From Dehalococcoidales bacterium (GTDB taxonomy: Bacteria; Chloroflexota; Dehalococcoidia; Dehalococcoidales; UBA5627), in contig JAAYAZ010000204.1 of NCBI GenBank assembly GCA_012719115.1, forward strand, positions 1 to 19,862: a DNA stretch of 19,862 nucleotides, written 5' to 3'. Positions 6,843 through 17,960 of the stretch are shown piece by piece (within the stretch, counting starts at the first letter, position 1; every line of letters begins with the position of its first letter). The notes below the pieces were generated by a model, which saw only the letters and a program-made list of their open reading frames with translations, searched no databases and was not told where the DNA came from. Both the position numbers and the translations under genes were made by a program.

Positions 6843-6881
6843 ATTCTATCGGGTTCAGAATTGTGAGAGGAGGTAAGCGCA

Positions 6882-8942
6882 ATGCGATTTGAGGCTATCA
6901 GACCTGCCGACCATATAGGTCCGGTTAAAATACACGATGTGTGTCATGCACTTGAACTGGATTCCGGTTCGGATGCGGGTGCTGTTTCTAAAGATAACGC
7001 CGGTACGCGTCGTATAAGCCGTGAAGCCTGTTCGAATATTGAAAAAAAACTGGCGATTGTATTGCCCGTAAAAAACGAAGATTTAAAAGTCTTCGAAGGT
7101 GTTTTGAGCGGTATTCCGCACGACTGCTTGATGATAGTGATATCCAACAGTAATACCGATTATTTTAAAAGTGAAAAGGATATTGTTAATCGTTTCTGTA
7201 ATGTAAATAAAAGGCAGGCGCTGGTTATTCATCAAAAAGACCCGGATTTGGCTAATGCCTTTTCATTTTCCGGTTATCCCGATATCGTCGATGAGGACGG
7301 ACTTATCCGCAGCGGTAAAAGCGAAGGAATGATTATAGGAATTGTAATGTCTCGAATTATGGGCAGGGAATACGTCGGGTTTATTGATACCGATAATTAT
7401 GTTCCCGGCGCTGTGATGGAGTATGTTAAACACTACGCTTCGGGTTTCAGTATGGTTGAATCGCCCTATGCTATGGTACGAATTCTATGGCGATATAAAC
7501 CGAAGCTAATCGGGGAGCTTTACTTCAAGAAGTGGGGGCGCGTTTCAGAAGTCAGCAATCGTTTTGTGAATGCGCTCCTTTCCACTAAGGGCAGGTTTGA
7601 AACAGAAGTGATTAAAACGGCTAATGCCGGAGAGCATGCCATGAGTCTGGAGCTGGCTATGAGGCTGACCTACGGTTCAGGTTATGCCGTTGAAACACAG
7701 GAACTGATATCCATTCTTGAGAATTTCAGCGGCATTTTGGAACCGACGGAGGATAAGGTTGCGGAACAGGGCGTTGAAGTTGTACAGACCGAATCAATAA
7801 ACCCTCATTTGCATGCCGAAAAAGGGGCTGACCATCTGCTGCAGGAGATGCTGCTTCCCAGCCTTTCTGTCATATATTACAGCCCTTTGTGCGAAGAACA
7901 AACGAAAGAGATGATAAAAAAGCAACTGATAGATATGGAGTGTATAAAAGAAGGGGAAGAAGTACCGAATATTCAGCTAATTGCACCCCCGCAGAATATC
8001 GACCTTTCGATGTTTGCCGATAACATAGAGAATATCATGCCGAGATTTGTTGTTCCCGAAAAATCGATTTACCGCATAGCTGTTGACAGGAGCAAAAAAT
8101 CCGATTCGGCTCAAAAAGTGGTTGTTACCGACCTTGACGGAACTTTACTCGATTCCCAGAATTACTCTTATACTCAGGCACTCGATGCCATCAGAAAATT
8201 GCAGGGAATGGATATCCCGATTGTCTTTTGTTCCTCAAAAACGCGCTTTGAACAGGAAGTTTACCGTGACGAACTGAGTATAAACGAGCCGTTTATTGTA
8301 GAAAACGGAGGCGCCATATACATCCCCAAGGATTATTTCAGATTGCCGTTTTCTTACGATAAAGTTGAATCCGACTATATGGTTATCGAATTCGGCATTT
8401 CCTACCAGGAATTACGCTATAAGTTAAAGGAAGCTTTAGATGAGGCTTATAGTCATATAGAAGCCAATAACCTGGGAGAATTATCCCTTAACAGTTTTGG
8501 TGATATGACTGTTGAAGATGTTGCCAAAGAGACAGGGCTGGGATTAAAAATGGCTTCACTCGCAAAGCAAAGAGAATACAGCGAAACATTGACGATTAAG
8601 GGAAGCAAGCGCGCGATGGAAGCAGTATTCGAATACATAAAAAAAGCCGGTTTGCTGTACACCTTCGGCGGCAGATTTTATGAAGTTACCGGTGGCAATG
8701 ACAAGGGAAAAGCGGTAAAGGTACTGCTTGAACTTTATAAAATGAACTTTGGGACAGTTACTTCATTCGGGATAGGCAATAGTTTAAATGATTTACCACT
8801 TCTTGCACAGACGGATTTCCGTATGCTGGTTCAGGGGCATGATAGGCGGTGGAGCCGTATGAATATCTCCGATATCTATAAGGTTCGGGGAGTAGGTCCG
8901 GACGGATGGAGCAAAGCGGTCGAGATGATGCTTTCAAAGTAA
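6882..8942 (+). CDS. mgsD: bifunctional mannosyl-3-phosphoglycerate synthase/phosphatase
   Basis: A 686-residue two-domain enzyme for the compatible solute mannosylglycerate. The N-terminal part (about 1-405) is a GT55-type glycosyltransferase joining GDP-mannose and 3-phosphoglycerate; visible marks are IVLPVKNED, GKSEGMIIGIV and the metal-binding stretch GFIDTDNYVPGAVMEYV. The C-terminal part (about 410-686) is a HAD phosphatase that removes the phosphate: TDLDGTLLD with nucleophile D417 and acid/base D419, CSSKTR, and the late motif GIGNSLNDLPLL. Most organisms encode the two steps separately; this fused form is known from Dehalococcoides. GGAGG at 6869-6873, 8 nt before the ATG, fixes the start. 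Upstream is a long predicted leader. The gene is monocistronic, with convergent GAPDH behind it. Substrate 3-phosphoglycerate links it to the glycolytic genes nearby. Confidence 0.92.
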   Translation: MRFEAIRPADHIGPVKIHDVCHALELDSGSDAGAVSKDNAGTRRISREACSNIEKKLAIVLPVKNEDLKVFEGVLSGIPHDCLMIVISNSNTDYFKSEKDIVNRFCNVNKRQALVIHQKDPDLANAFSFSGYPDIVDEDGLIRSGKSEGMIIGIVMSRIMGREYVGFIDTDNYVPGAVMEYVKHYASGFSMVESPYAMVRILWRYKPKLIGELYFKKWGRVSEVSNRFVNALLSTKGRFETEVIKTANAGEHAMSLELAMRLTYGSGYAVETQELISILENFSGILEPTEDKVAEQGVEVVQTESINPHLHAEKGADHLLQEMLLPSLSVIYYSPLCEEQTKEMIKKQLIDMECIKEGEEVPNIQLIAPPQNIDLSMFADNIENIMPRFVVPEKSIYRIAVDRSKKSDSAQKVVVTDLDGTLLDSQNYSYTQALDAIRKLQGMDIPIVFCSSKTRFEQEVYRDELSINEPFIVENGGAIYIPKDYFRLPFSYDKVESDYMVIEFGISYQELRYKLKEALDEAYSHIEANNLGELSLNSFGDMTVEDVAKETGLGLKMASLAKQREYSETLTIKGSKRAMEAVFEYIKKAGLLYTFGGRFYEVTGGNDKGKAVKVLLELYKMNFGTVTSFGIGNSLNDLPLLAQTDFRMLVQGHDRRWSRMNISDIYKVRGVGPDGWSKAVEMMLSK

Positions 8943-9015
8943 CAGCAGAATAGGTTCTTTCTATCGTTAGGCTTGACCGCAATGGTATTCAATCCCTATG
9001 TTATCGGGGCTTAAA

Positions 9016-9064
9016 TTTAGCTCCGCATTTATCCTGCGACAAGCTCGGTACGAGCGGAGCTAAA
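9016..9064. terminator. inverted repeat between convergent genes, possible bidirectional terminator
   Basis: TTTAGCTCCGC (9016-9026) and GCGGAGCTAAA (9054-9064) form a perfect 11-bp inverted repeat with a 27-bp loop. It lies between the ends of the mannosylglycerate and GAPDH genes. The loop contains most of a CTTCGACAAGCTCAG-type dispersed repeat. The long loop and short T tracts make it a weaker terminator candidate than the one at 1125. Confidence 0.4.
9032..9057 (+). repeat. dispersed intergenic repeat, copy A
   Basis: TCCTGCGACAAGCTCGGTAC followed by GAGCGG. It resembles the other copies at 17848-17872, 17935-17960 and 18018-18042; shared core CGACAAGCTC. Such motifs recur in intergenic DNA of many bacteria, from memory. 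Confidence 0.55.
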
Positions 9065-9092
9065 ATATTATCATATTCGCGAACTGAAAAGC

Positions 9093-11128
<2,036 letters not shown>

Positions 11129-11132
11129 AATT

Positions 11133-11963
11133 TTATTCATCGGGTTTTTTACCGAACAGCTCACAGGGCAGGAAGCTCGGTTTATTCCAGATATTATCAA
11201 TCTCATTTTTGCGGCTGTCTCGGTCGCTTGCCCAGATTATATGATAGATGGGAGGGTTGGAGAAAAGAGCCGGTTGCAGGTCATCGACATATTTATAATT
11301 AAGTTCCTTAAGCCCCTTTTTAAAAAGGTCAATCAGTTCTTTGCCGGTTTCATTGTGGTCAATTTTTCCCTCAAGCCTATCCTGCCGGATATTTTGCCAG
11401 CCGGTATTGCCGTATAGTCTGTCAATGGATGTTTGGCATTCCTCTCTGGTCAGATTTCTTAAAACAGCCATTTCCAAAGGAAAGAATATCAGAAGGTCTG
11501 TTTTATGCCCATCCCAGTCCATCCCTTTAGAAGCAATTTTTTTAACTGTTGTCCAGCGCAATTTTTTATAGCCGACCGGGTCAATCAGCGCCAGCGAAGA
11601 TTTTGAGCGGGGAATAATGTCAAAAGCCTGCTGCATCATTTTTTCGTTAATACAATTACCGGTAATAATATAACTCCTGTTTCCGTATTTATCAGCCGAA
11701 CGGCTCAATAAATCAGCTTGTTCAAGGTCATTTACTATAAAAATGCACTTTTGAAAATTGTTTTTTAAGGCAGTTATTTCGGCACTTTCTATGTTGCAGT
11801 TATCTATTTTACAGGGATGGAAAGCACTGCCGGCAAAAATATCCAGATAATAATGGTCTTTATAATCGGTTGTATAATTTTTAATAAACTCAGCAAAGCA
11901 CTGCAGTTTGTGGCAGAGCCATTTGGGTGGTTGCCGGGGAGTTTGCCTTAATCCCTCGTTCAT
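11133..11963 (-). CDS. tcmP: three-Cys-motif partner protein (TcmP) family
   Basis: A 276-residue protein. YYLDIFAGSA (residues about 41-50) corresponds to the conserved D-x-FAG motif of TcmP proteins, ALIDPVGYKKLRWTTVKKIA to their conserved LDPFG segment, and LLIFFPLEMAV to the following strand. The fold resembles a Rossmann-type methyltransferase, but the biochemical activity of the family is not known to me. TcmP is named for its usual neighbour, a protein with a three-Cys motif (phage Gp37/Gp68-like); no such partner is visible here. Instead the gene lies 11 bp behind enolase and ends 4 bp before (or overlaps) the HgdB-like gene. A weak GAAG precedes the ATG. Assignment is by motif pattern; a divergent SAM-dependent enzyme is the alternative. 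Confidence 0.65.
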   Translation of the reverse strand: MNEGLRQTPRQPPKWLCHKLQCFAEFIKNYTTDYKDHYYLDIFAGSAFHPCKIDNCNIESAEITALKNNFQKCIFIVNDLEQADLLSRSADKYGNRSYIITGNCINEKMMQQAFDIIPRSKSSLALIDPVGYKKLRWTTVKKIASKGMDWDGHKTDLLIFFPLEMAVLRNLTREECQTSIDRLYGNTGWQNIRQDRLEGKIDHNETGKELIDLFKKGLKELNYKYVDDLQPALFSNPPIYHIIWASDRDSRKNEIDNIWNKPSFLPCELFGKKPDE

Positions 11964-11974
11964 TTAATATCTTC

Positions 11975-13273
<1,299 letters not shown>

Positions 13274-13283
13274 CTAATATATT

Positions 13284-13766
13284 TTAATCGGATATCATTT
13301 CCAGCGCCGTGCTAACCGCATCTAATGCGTTTTCAACGCGGATTATTGAATCGTTAATCTTATCTTTATTGGTAAGCTGCCAGGTATCGATTCCGACTAC
13401 CGGAATACCGTTTTTCAGTGCGTAGCCGATTTCCGTCAATGTACCGTACCCGCCGCCGACGGCAATAACAGCCTGTGCCGATTTGACGACTACAATATTT
13501 CTGGCATAACCGATGCCGGTAACTATGGGTATTTTAACATATTGGTTGGCATCGTTGCGGCTTGTTCCCGGTAAAATACCGACGGTCAATCCGCCTTCGG
13601 AAACAGCGCCGCGGCAGGCAGCTTCCATAACCCCGTCCAAACCGCCGCAAACCAGTATAGCGCCATTTTGGGCTATTTCACGCCCGATCTCTTCAGCCAG
13701 CTTGATTTCCTGTGCCGAAGCTTTGGAATTACCGATAACTGCTATGAATTTATTTTTAGTTGCCAT
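13284..13766 (-). CDS. LOG-like protein (TIGR00725 family, Rossmann fold nucleotide-binding)
   Basis: A 160-residue protein related to the lysine-decarboxylase-like/LOG group of nucleotide 5'-monophosphate phosphoribohydrolases. Seen: FIAVIGNSKAS, CGGLDGVMEAACRGA, GILPGTSR and VGGGYGTLTEIGYAL, the last matching the PGGxGTxxE signature, with a Gly in place of the Pro and the Glu kept. Members bind a nucleotide and often cleave it; the physiological substrate of this bacterial subgroup is unclear. The start at 13766 is not preceded by a Shine-Dalgarno sequence; a strong extended -10 promoter lies so close that the leader would be about 10 nt. It follows pth by 48 bp and precedes enolase by 28 bp. 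Confidence 0.85.
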   Translation of the reverse strand: MATKNKFIAVIGNSKASAQEIKLAEEIGREIAQNGAILVCGGLDGVMEAACRGAVSEGGLTVGILPGTSRNDANQYVKIPIVTGIGYARNIVVVKSAQAVIAVGGGYGTLTEIGYALKNGIPVVGIDTWQLTNKDKINDSIIRVENALDAVSTALEMISD

Positions 13767-13782
13767 TATCTAAAACAATCGG

Positions 13783-13812
13783 ATTATAGCATTCAAATTA
13801 AGCTATTGGCAA
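13783..13812 (-). promoter_or_regulatory. extended -10 promoter directly before the LOG-like gene
   Basis: On the minus strand TTGCCA (13812-13807), an 18-bp spacer ending TGC, and a perfect TATAAT (13788-13783). Transcription would start near 13776, about 10 nt before the ATG at 13766, leaving no room for a Shine-Dalgarno site. It lies in the 48-bp gap after pth and could drive enolase and the genes beyond independently of pth. Confidence 0.6.
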
Positions 13813-13814
13813 AG

Positions 13815-14393
13815 TTAATTGAACTTATTCATTGCGGGTTCCAGCCCTTCGGTAATCAGGCATAGCAGGGCGTTTGAAACCTTTGAAATCGATGGTTCAA
13901 GTTGCTTCTTTTCATCACGTGAAAAATTACTCAGTACATAGTCAACAATATCGCGGTCATAGAATCTGTCTTCTTCATCTTTTTCGGGGCGTCCGATACC
14001 GACTTTAATCCTTATAAACTCACGTGTTCCTACCTCTGCGATTATGGAGTTAATGCCTTTGTGCCCACCCGAACTGCCGCCCATCCTGATACGCACTTTC
14101 CCGAGCGGCAAATCCATATCGTCGTGAATTACGATTATATCCTCGGGTTTGAGCTTATACTTTTGCATCAGTCGGTTTACCGATTTTCCGCTCAGGTTCA
14201 TATAGGTCTGAGGTTTTGCCAGAACGACATCTAATCCTTCTATGTTACCGCGCCCGATTCTGGCATCCGCCTGCTTCTTGTCAAATGTGATTTTATGCTC
14301 TTTAGAAAAATGTTTCAGGCATATAAAACCGATGTTATGACGGTTATTCGAATATCCCTGTCCCGGGTTTCCGAGCCCAACAATTAATTTCAT
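13815..14393 (-). CDS. pth: peptidyl-tRNA hydrolase
   Basis: A 192-residue enzyme of the bacterial Pth family, which releases tRNA from prematurely dropped peptidyl-tRNA. Seen: IVGLGNPG with N9, the catalytic H19 in NNRHNIGF, QTYMNLSG with N66, HDDMDLPLG with D92, and GGSSGGHKGINSI with N115. Length is normal. The start at 14393 gives the standard N-terminus MKLIVGLGNPG, yet has no Shine-Dalgarno sequence; a promoter-like pair ends 8 nt upstream, so the mRNA may be leaderless. It is the first gene of the leftward string and is divergent from ligA with a 62-bp gap. Confidence 0.96.
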   Translation of the reverse strand: MKLIVGLGNPGQGYSNNRHNIGFICLKHFSKEHKITFDKKQADARIGRGNIEGLDVVLAKPQTYMNLSGKSVNRLMQKYKLKPEDIIVIHDDMDLPLGKVRIRMGGSSGGHKGINSIIAEVGTREFIRIKVGIGRPEKDEEDRFYDRDIVDYVLSNFSRDEKKQLEPSISKVSNALLCLITEGLEPAMNKFN

Positions 14394-14401
14394 CAGATAT
14401 T

Positions 14402-14430
14402 AGAATAATACCTGCGCCTGATTTAATCAA
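14402..14430 (-). promoter_or_regulatory. predicted promoter of pth, placing the start site at the ATG
   Basis: On the minus strand TTGATT (14430-14425), a 17-bp spacer and TATTCT (14407-14402). Transcription would start within about 2 nt of the pth ATG at 14393, which suggests a leaderless mRNA and fits the missing Shine-Dalgarno sequence. Confidence 0.45.
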
Positions 14431-14435
14431 CCCCG

Positions 14436-14441
14436 TATAAT
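14436..14441 (+). promoter_or_regulatory. -10 box of ligA
   Basis: A perfect TATAAT lies 14 nt before the ATG at 14456. The -35 region is poor (no good TTGACA match at 16-18 bp). Transcription would begin near 14448, leaving a leader of about 7 nt, in agreement with the missing Shine-Dalgarno sequence. A second in-frame ATG at 14462 would give a leader of about 13 nt. Confidence 0.4.
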
Positions 14442-14455
14442 CTGATATACTTAAT

Positions 14456-16483
14456 ATGCAAATGAAAACGAATGATGTTCAATCGGAAATCGATAATCTG
14501 AGGGCGGAAATAAACCGTCATAATTATCTGTATTACGTATTGGATAGCCCCGAAATCAGCGATGAAGAATATGATTTGCTGATGCAAAAACTTCGTCGGC
14601 TGGAAGAGGAATTTCCGCAATTTTTAACACCCGAATCCCCCACGCAAAGAGTGGGAGCTGCTCCACTTGAGGCTTTTGGAATCGTTGAGCATAAAGTGCC
14701 TCTATTGTCTTTGGGAAACGTTTTTTCGAAAGAGGAACTGAAGGTATGGTATAAACGTACTCTAAAGCTCTTAAACGGACAAAATCCTGCTTTTGTTTGC
14801 GAACATAAGATGGATGGCTTATCCGTTTCTCTTACATATATCGACGGAAGATTTACTGTCGGCGCAACGCGTGGTGACGGGTATAAGGGTGAAAACATTA
14901 CGCAAAACCTTAAAACGATTAAAAGCATTCCCCTTTCTTTACCCAAAGGAGCGCCTTCTCTGATTGAAGTGCGGGGCGAGGTTTTTATACCCCGTGAAAG
15001 TTTCAATAAATTGAATAGAGAACGCGCAGCACAAGGGCTGCCGCTTTTTGCTAATCCGCGTAACGCTGCCGCCGGCTCTTTACGCCAGTTGGATTCCGCT
15101 GTAACCGCAAAACGTCCCTTGGATATCTATATTTACACACTGGCACGTATTGAAGGTGCGCAGTTTCCGAAAACTCACAGTGAATCATTGAATTATATGA
15201 AATCTCTCGGTTTTAAAATCAATCCCAACAATCGGTTAGTTGAAACTATAGAACAGGTTGAAGCATATCGCAATGAATGGATGGAAAAGCGCGAGAGCTT
15301 GCCGTATGATGCTGACGGTATCGTTGCCAAAATTGACAGCATTGATTACCAGAAGCAGTTGGGGGATGTTGGCCGTGAACCGCGCTGGGCAATTGCCTAC
15401 AAGTTTCCCGCTATGCAGGCACATACTATTTTGAAAGAGATACGCATAAATGTCGGCAGAACGGGGACCTTAAATCCTTATGCTGTGCTGGAGCCGGTAT
15501 CGGTGGGTGGTGTAACCATAAAACAGGCTACATTACATAATGAAGATGATATTCGTAGAAAAGACGTGCGGGAAGGTGATACCGTGATTATCCAGAGAGC
15601 CGGTGATGTAATACCGCAGGTTGTTGGTCCGGTACTTTCAAAACGTCCTGCAATATCGGTGGAGTTTAACTTGCCGGCTAAGGTAAACGGGGTTTGCCCG
15701 GAATGCGGCAGCCGCATATATAAACCGGAAGGGGAAGTGATGTATTACTGCCCCGATGCTGCCTGCCCGGCTCAGGCAGTGTTAAAAATAGAGCATTTTG
15801 CATCGCGTGGAGCAATGGATATCCGCGGCGTCGGTGAAAAAATGAGTGTGATTCTGTATAAGGAAGGATTGGTAAGCGATTTTGCCGATTTATATACTCT
15901 TAAAAATAAGAGGGAAGAGCTTTTAAGTATCGATAGAATGGCTCAAAAGAGTGTCGATAACATGCTGGACGCTATCGAGAACAGTAAAGATCGTTTTCTG
16001 GGTAATCTGATATTTGCGCTGGGAATCCGGCATGTAGGTGAAGAGATGGCCGATATTCTTGCTAATGAATTTGGAAGTATTGATAATTTATCCGGTGCAA
16101 CTAAAGAGAAACTGGAGGAAATTCCCTCTGTCGGGCCTAAGATTGCCGACAGCATTGTGGCTTATTTCGAAAATCCAAAAAACAGGGAAATAATCGAAAA
16201 GCTGGAAAAAGCCGGGGTATCGATGAGCAAAGGAAAGCAAGAAACGGGGGGAGGAACGCTTAAGGGTACTGAGTTTGTGATTACCGGCAAACTGGAATCG
16301 ATGTCACGGCCTGAGGCTGAAGAAAAGATAAAAGAGCTTGGTGGGGTGGCAAAGAGCGATGTAACAAGAAAAACCGATTATCTGGTGGTTGGGGCAGACC
16401 CCGGTTCAAAGCTGGAACGTGCCCGGGAAATGGGCATTAAAATAATAAATGAAAGCGAATTTTTTAAGCTTTTAAATAAATAA
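14456..16483 (+). CDS. ligA: NAD-dependent DNA ligase
   Basis: A 675-residue ligase of normal length that seals nicks in replication and repair with NAD. Domains in order: an Ia domain for NMN (RHNYLYYVLDSPEISDEEYD), the adenylation domain with nucleophile K118 in HKMDGLSVS, the OB fold, a Cys4 zinc finger (C414, C417, C432, C437), helix-hairpin-helix repeats (about 500-590, including LEEIPSVGPKIADSI), and a C-terminal BRCT domain (about 597-675) starting GTLKGTEFVITGKL. The start is 14456 or the in-frame ATG at 14462; neither has a Shine-Dalgarno sequence and a TATAAT lies just upstream. A DUF1015 gene follows after 27 bp on the same strand, probably co-transcribed. Confidence 0.97.
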   Translation: MQMKTNDVQSEIDNLRAEINRHNYLYYVLDSPEISDEEYDLLMQKLRRLEEEFPQFLTPESPTQRVGAAPLEAFGIVEHKVPLLSLGNVFSKEELKVWYKRTLKLLNGQNPAFVCEHKMDGLSVSLTYIDGRFTVGATRGDGYKGENITQNLKTIKSIPLSLPKGAPSLIEVRGEVFIPRESFNKLNRERAAQGLPLFANPRNAAAGSLRQLDSAVTAKRPLDIYIYTLARIEGAQFPKTHSESLNYMKSLGFKINPNNRLVETIEQVEAYRNEWMEKRESLPYDADGIVAKIDSIDYQKQLGDVGREPRWAIAYKFPAMQAHTILKEIRINVGRTGTLNPYAVLEPVSVGGVTIKQATLHNEDDIRRKDVREGDTVIIQRAGDVIPQVVGPVLSKRPAISVEFNLPAKVNGVCPECGSRIYKPEGEVMYYCPDAACPAQAVLKIEHFASRGAMDIRGVGEKMSVILYKEGLVSDFADLYTLKNKREELLSIDRMAQKSVDNMLDAIENSKDRFLGNLIFALGIRHVGEEMADILANEFGSIDNLSGATKEKLEEIPSVGPKIADSIVAYFENPKNREIIEKLEKAGVSMSKGKQETGGGTLKGTEFVITGKLESMSRPEAEEKIKELGGVAKSDVTRKTDYLVVGADPGSKLERAREMGIKIINESEFFKLLNK

Positions 16484-16510
16484 GAATAGAGATGGAGAAA
16501 AACGATTTAA

Positions 16511-17818
16511 ATGGCTGAAATCAAACCTTTTTGTGGTGTGCATTATAACAGGGAAATAACGGGGGATATTTCTAATGTAATATGCCCTCCTTACGATATT
16601 ATTTCGCCCCGTATGGATGAACAATTGCACAATCGCAATGCCTACAACTTTATCCGCATCGAGTATAACCGCCTGCAGGAGGACGATTCCGATACAAATA
16701 ACAGGTACACCCGTTCGGCGGCTCTTTTTCAGCAGTGGCTGGAACAAAAAGTTATGGTTACCGATGACGAGCCGGCAATTTATGTGCATGACCAGTTCTT
16801 TCATCTGGAAGGCGATCAGTATAAGAGACGCTCGCTGATTGTACGGGTAAGGCTGGAAGAATGGAGTAAAAATATCGTGCGTCCGCATGAAAAAACTTTT
16901 AGGGGCCCCAAAAAGGATAGAATTAACTTATTGTGGGCATTGAACGCCAATACCAGTTCCGTGATGTCGATGTATGAAGACAAGGACCTTAAAATAACAT
17001 CTTTTTTGAAAAAAATGGATACCGGCAAATTGCTGATTTCTACTGATGAAATTGATGGTGAGCGGCATAATGTATGGACTATTACCGACCCTGAGGCGGT
17101 AAAAGAGTTTTGTGATTATTTCAATAACAAGCCGCTCTACATTGCCGACGGACATCACAGATATGAGAGCGCACTGGTTTATAAAAAAGAACGCAGCACC
17201 TGCGACGTAGTTGAAAACCCCGATGCCCCTTATAACTTTGTGATGATGACACTGATGGATATGGATGACCCCAATCTGATTATATTCCCGACTCATAGGT
17301 TACTTCATGATCTCAAATCGGAGACACTCATCGGCCTCGAAGAAAAGTTGAATATGTATTTTGATATTGAGCATTTATCTCTTGATGCCTCCGATGTATG
17401 GCAGAAGGTAGATTCAATTATTGAGGACGAAGCAAATATGAAATTGACGGTTATCGGCTTAAAGCAGGGTGCCGTATCGATTTTGACATTGAAGGATTTA
17501 AGTGCTGCTGTTGCTATGATGCCCGCAGAACGCTCCGATGTCTATAAAAAAATGGATGTCAGTATAGTCGACCATGTCATACTGGAAAAGATTTTAGGCA
17601 TACAGAGCGATGATGAAAAGCGGATTGCTTATACTCACGAAAGGAAGGAAGCGGTGAGCCGGGCCTTAAACGGTGATTGCCAGCTTGCCATTATTATGAA
17701 TATGGTAAAAGGGCAAACCATTAAGGATATTGCCGATGTCAAAGACAGAATGCCGCGCAAATCCACCTATTTCTATCCCAAGCTGCCGTCAGGCTTGATT
17801 GTGAATCATTTGGTGTAA
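16511..17818 (+). CDS. DUF1015 family protein
   Basis: A 435-residue soluble protein of the DUF1015 family. Recognisable parts are the N-terminal IKPFCGVHYN and NVICPPYDIIS, the middle IVRPHEKTFRGPKKDR, and the strongly conserved YIADGHHRYESAL with D213, H215, H216 and R217, which look like metal- or phosphate-binding residues. GAVSILTL and a C-terminal PRKSTYFYPKLPSGLI also fit the family. The molecular function of the family is not established; members often sit near serine-biosynthesis genes, and serA is indeed close by, though convergent and 1.1 kb away. The GGAG before the ATG is about 13 nt away, rather distant. No signal peptide or membrane helix is seen. Confidence 0.88.
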   Translation: MAEIKPFCGVHYNREITGDISNVICPPYDIISPRMDEQLHNRNAYNFIRIEYNRLQEDDSDTNNRYTRSAALFQQWLEQKVMVTDDEPAIYVHDQFFHLEGDQYKRRSLIVRVRLEEWSKNIVRPHEKTFRGPKKDRINLLWALNANTSSVMSMYEDKDLKITSFLKKMDTGKLLISTDEIDGERHNVWTITDPEAVKEFCDYFNNKPLYIADGHHRYESALVYKKERSTCDVVENPDAPYNFVMMTLMDMDDPNLIIFPTHRLLHDLKSETLIGLEEKLNMYFDIEHLSLDASDVWQKVDSIIEDEANMKLTVIGLKQGAVSILTLKDLSAAVAMMPAERSDVYKKMDVSIVDHVILEKILGIQSDDEKRIAYTHERKEAVSRALNGDCQLAIIMNMVKGQTIKDIADVKDRMPRKSTYFYPKLPSGLIVNHLV

Positions 17819-17847
17819 AGCATTATACCACTATAATTTTAAAGATG

Positions 17848-17872
17848 CGTTTGTTCTGAGCTTGACGAAGGA
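17848..17872 (-). repeat. dispersed intergenic repeat, copy B
   Basis: On the minus strand it reads TCCTTCGTCAAGCTCAGAAC followed by AAACG. It matches copy A in the core and is oriented oppositely to copies C and D. Confidence 0.55.
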
Positions 17873-17934
17873 TTTACCTTGAAAAATGCGACTTCGATAT
17901 CTATCTCTACTATAGCAATTTTCGAAGCCGCTAT

Positions 17935-17960
17935 GGATTCGACAGGCTCACCACGAGCGG
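17935..17960 (+). repeat. dispersed intergenic repeat, copy C
   Basis: GGATTCGACAGGCTCACCAC followed by GAGCGG, a variant of the same motif. It forms the left end of the first unit of the tandem duplication. Confidence 0.5.

Larger units (their letters stand above)
6402..6881. other. 480-bp divergent intergenic control region
   Basis: This AT-rich stretch separates the diaphorase operon (leftward) from the mannosylglycerate gene (rightward). It holds a minus-strand promoter (6507-6535), a plus-strand promoter (6611-6638), a possible 43-codon small reading frame (6711-6842) and the strong GGAGG site of the rightward gene (6869-6873). I recognise no riboswitch, tRNA or repeat here. Confidence 0.6.

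Noticed and set aside
11129..11206. Longer start for the HgdB-like gene at 11206
   Set aside because: It would extend about 70 bp into the TcmP gene, and the family N-terminus begins at the ATG at 11128.
11133..11963. A defence island around the TcmP gene
   Set aside because: No restriction, nuclease, helicase or phage-like gene is nearby; the surroundings are housekeeping genes.
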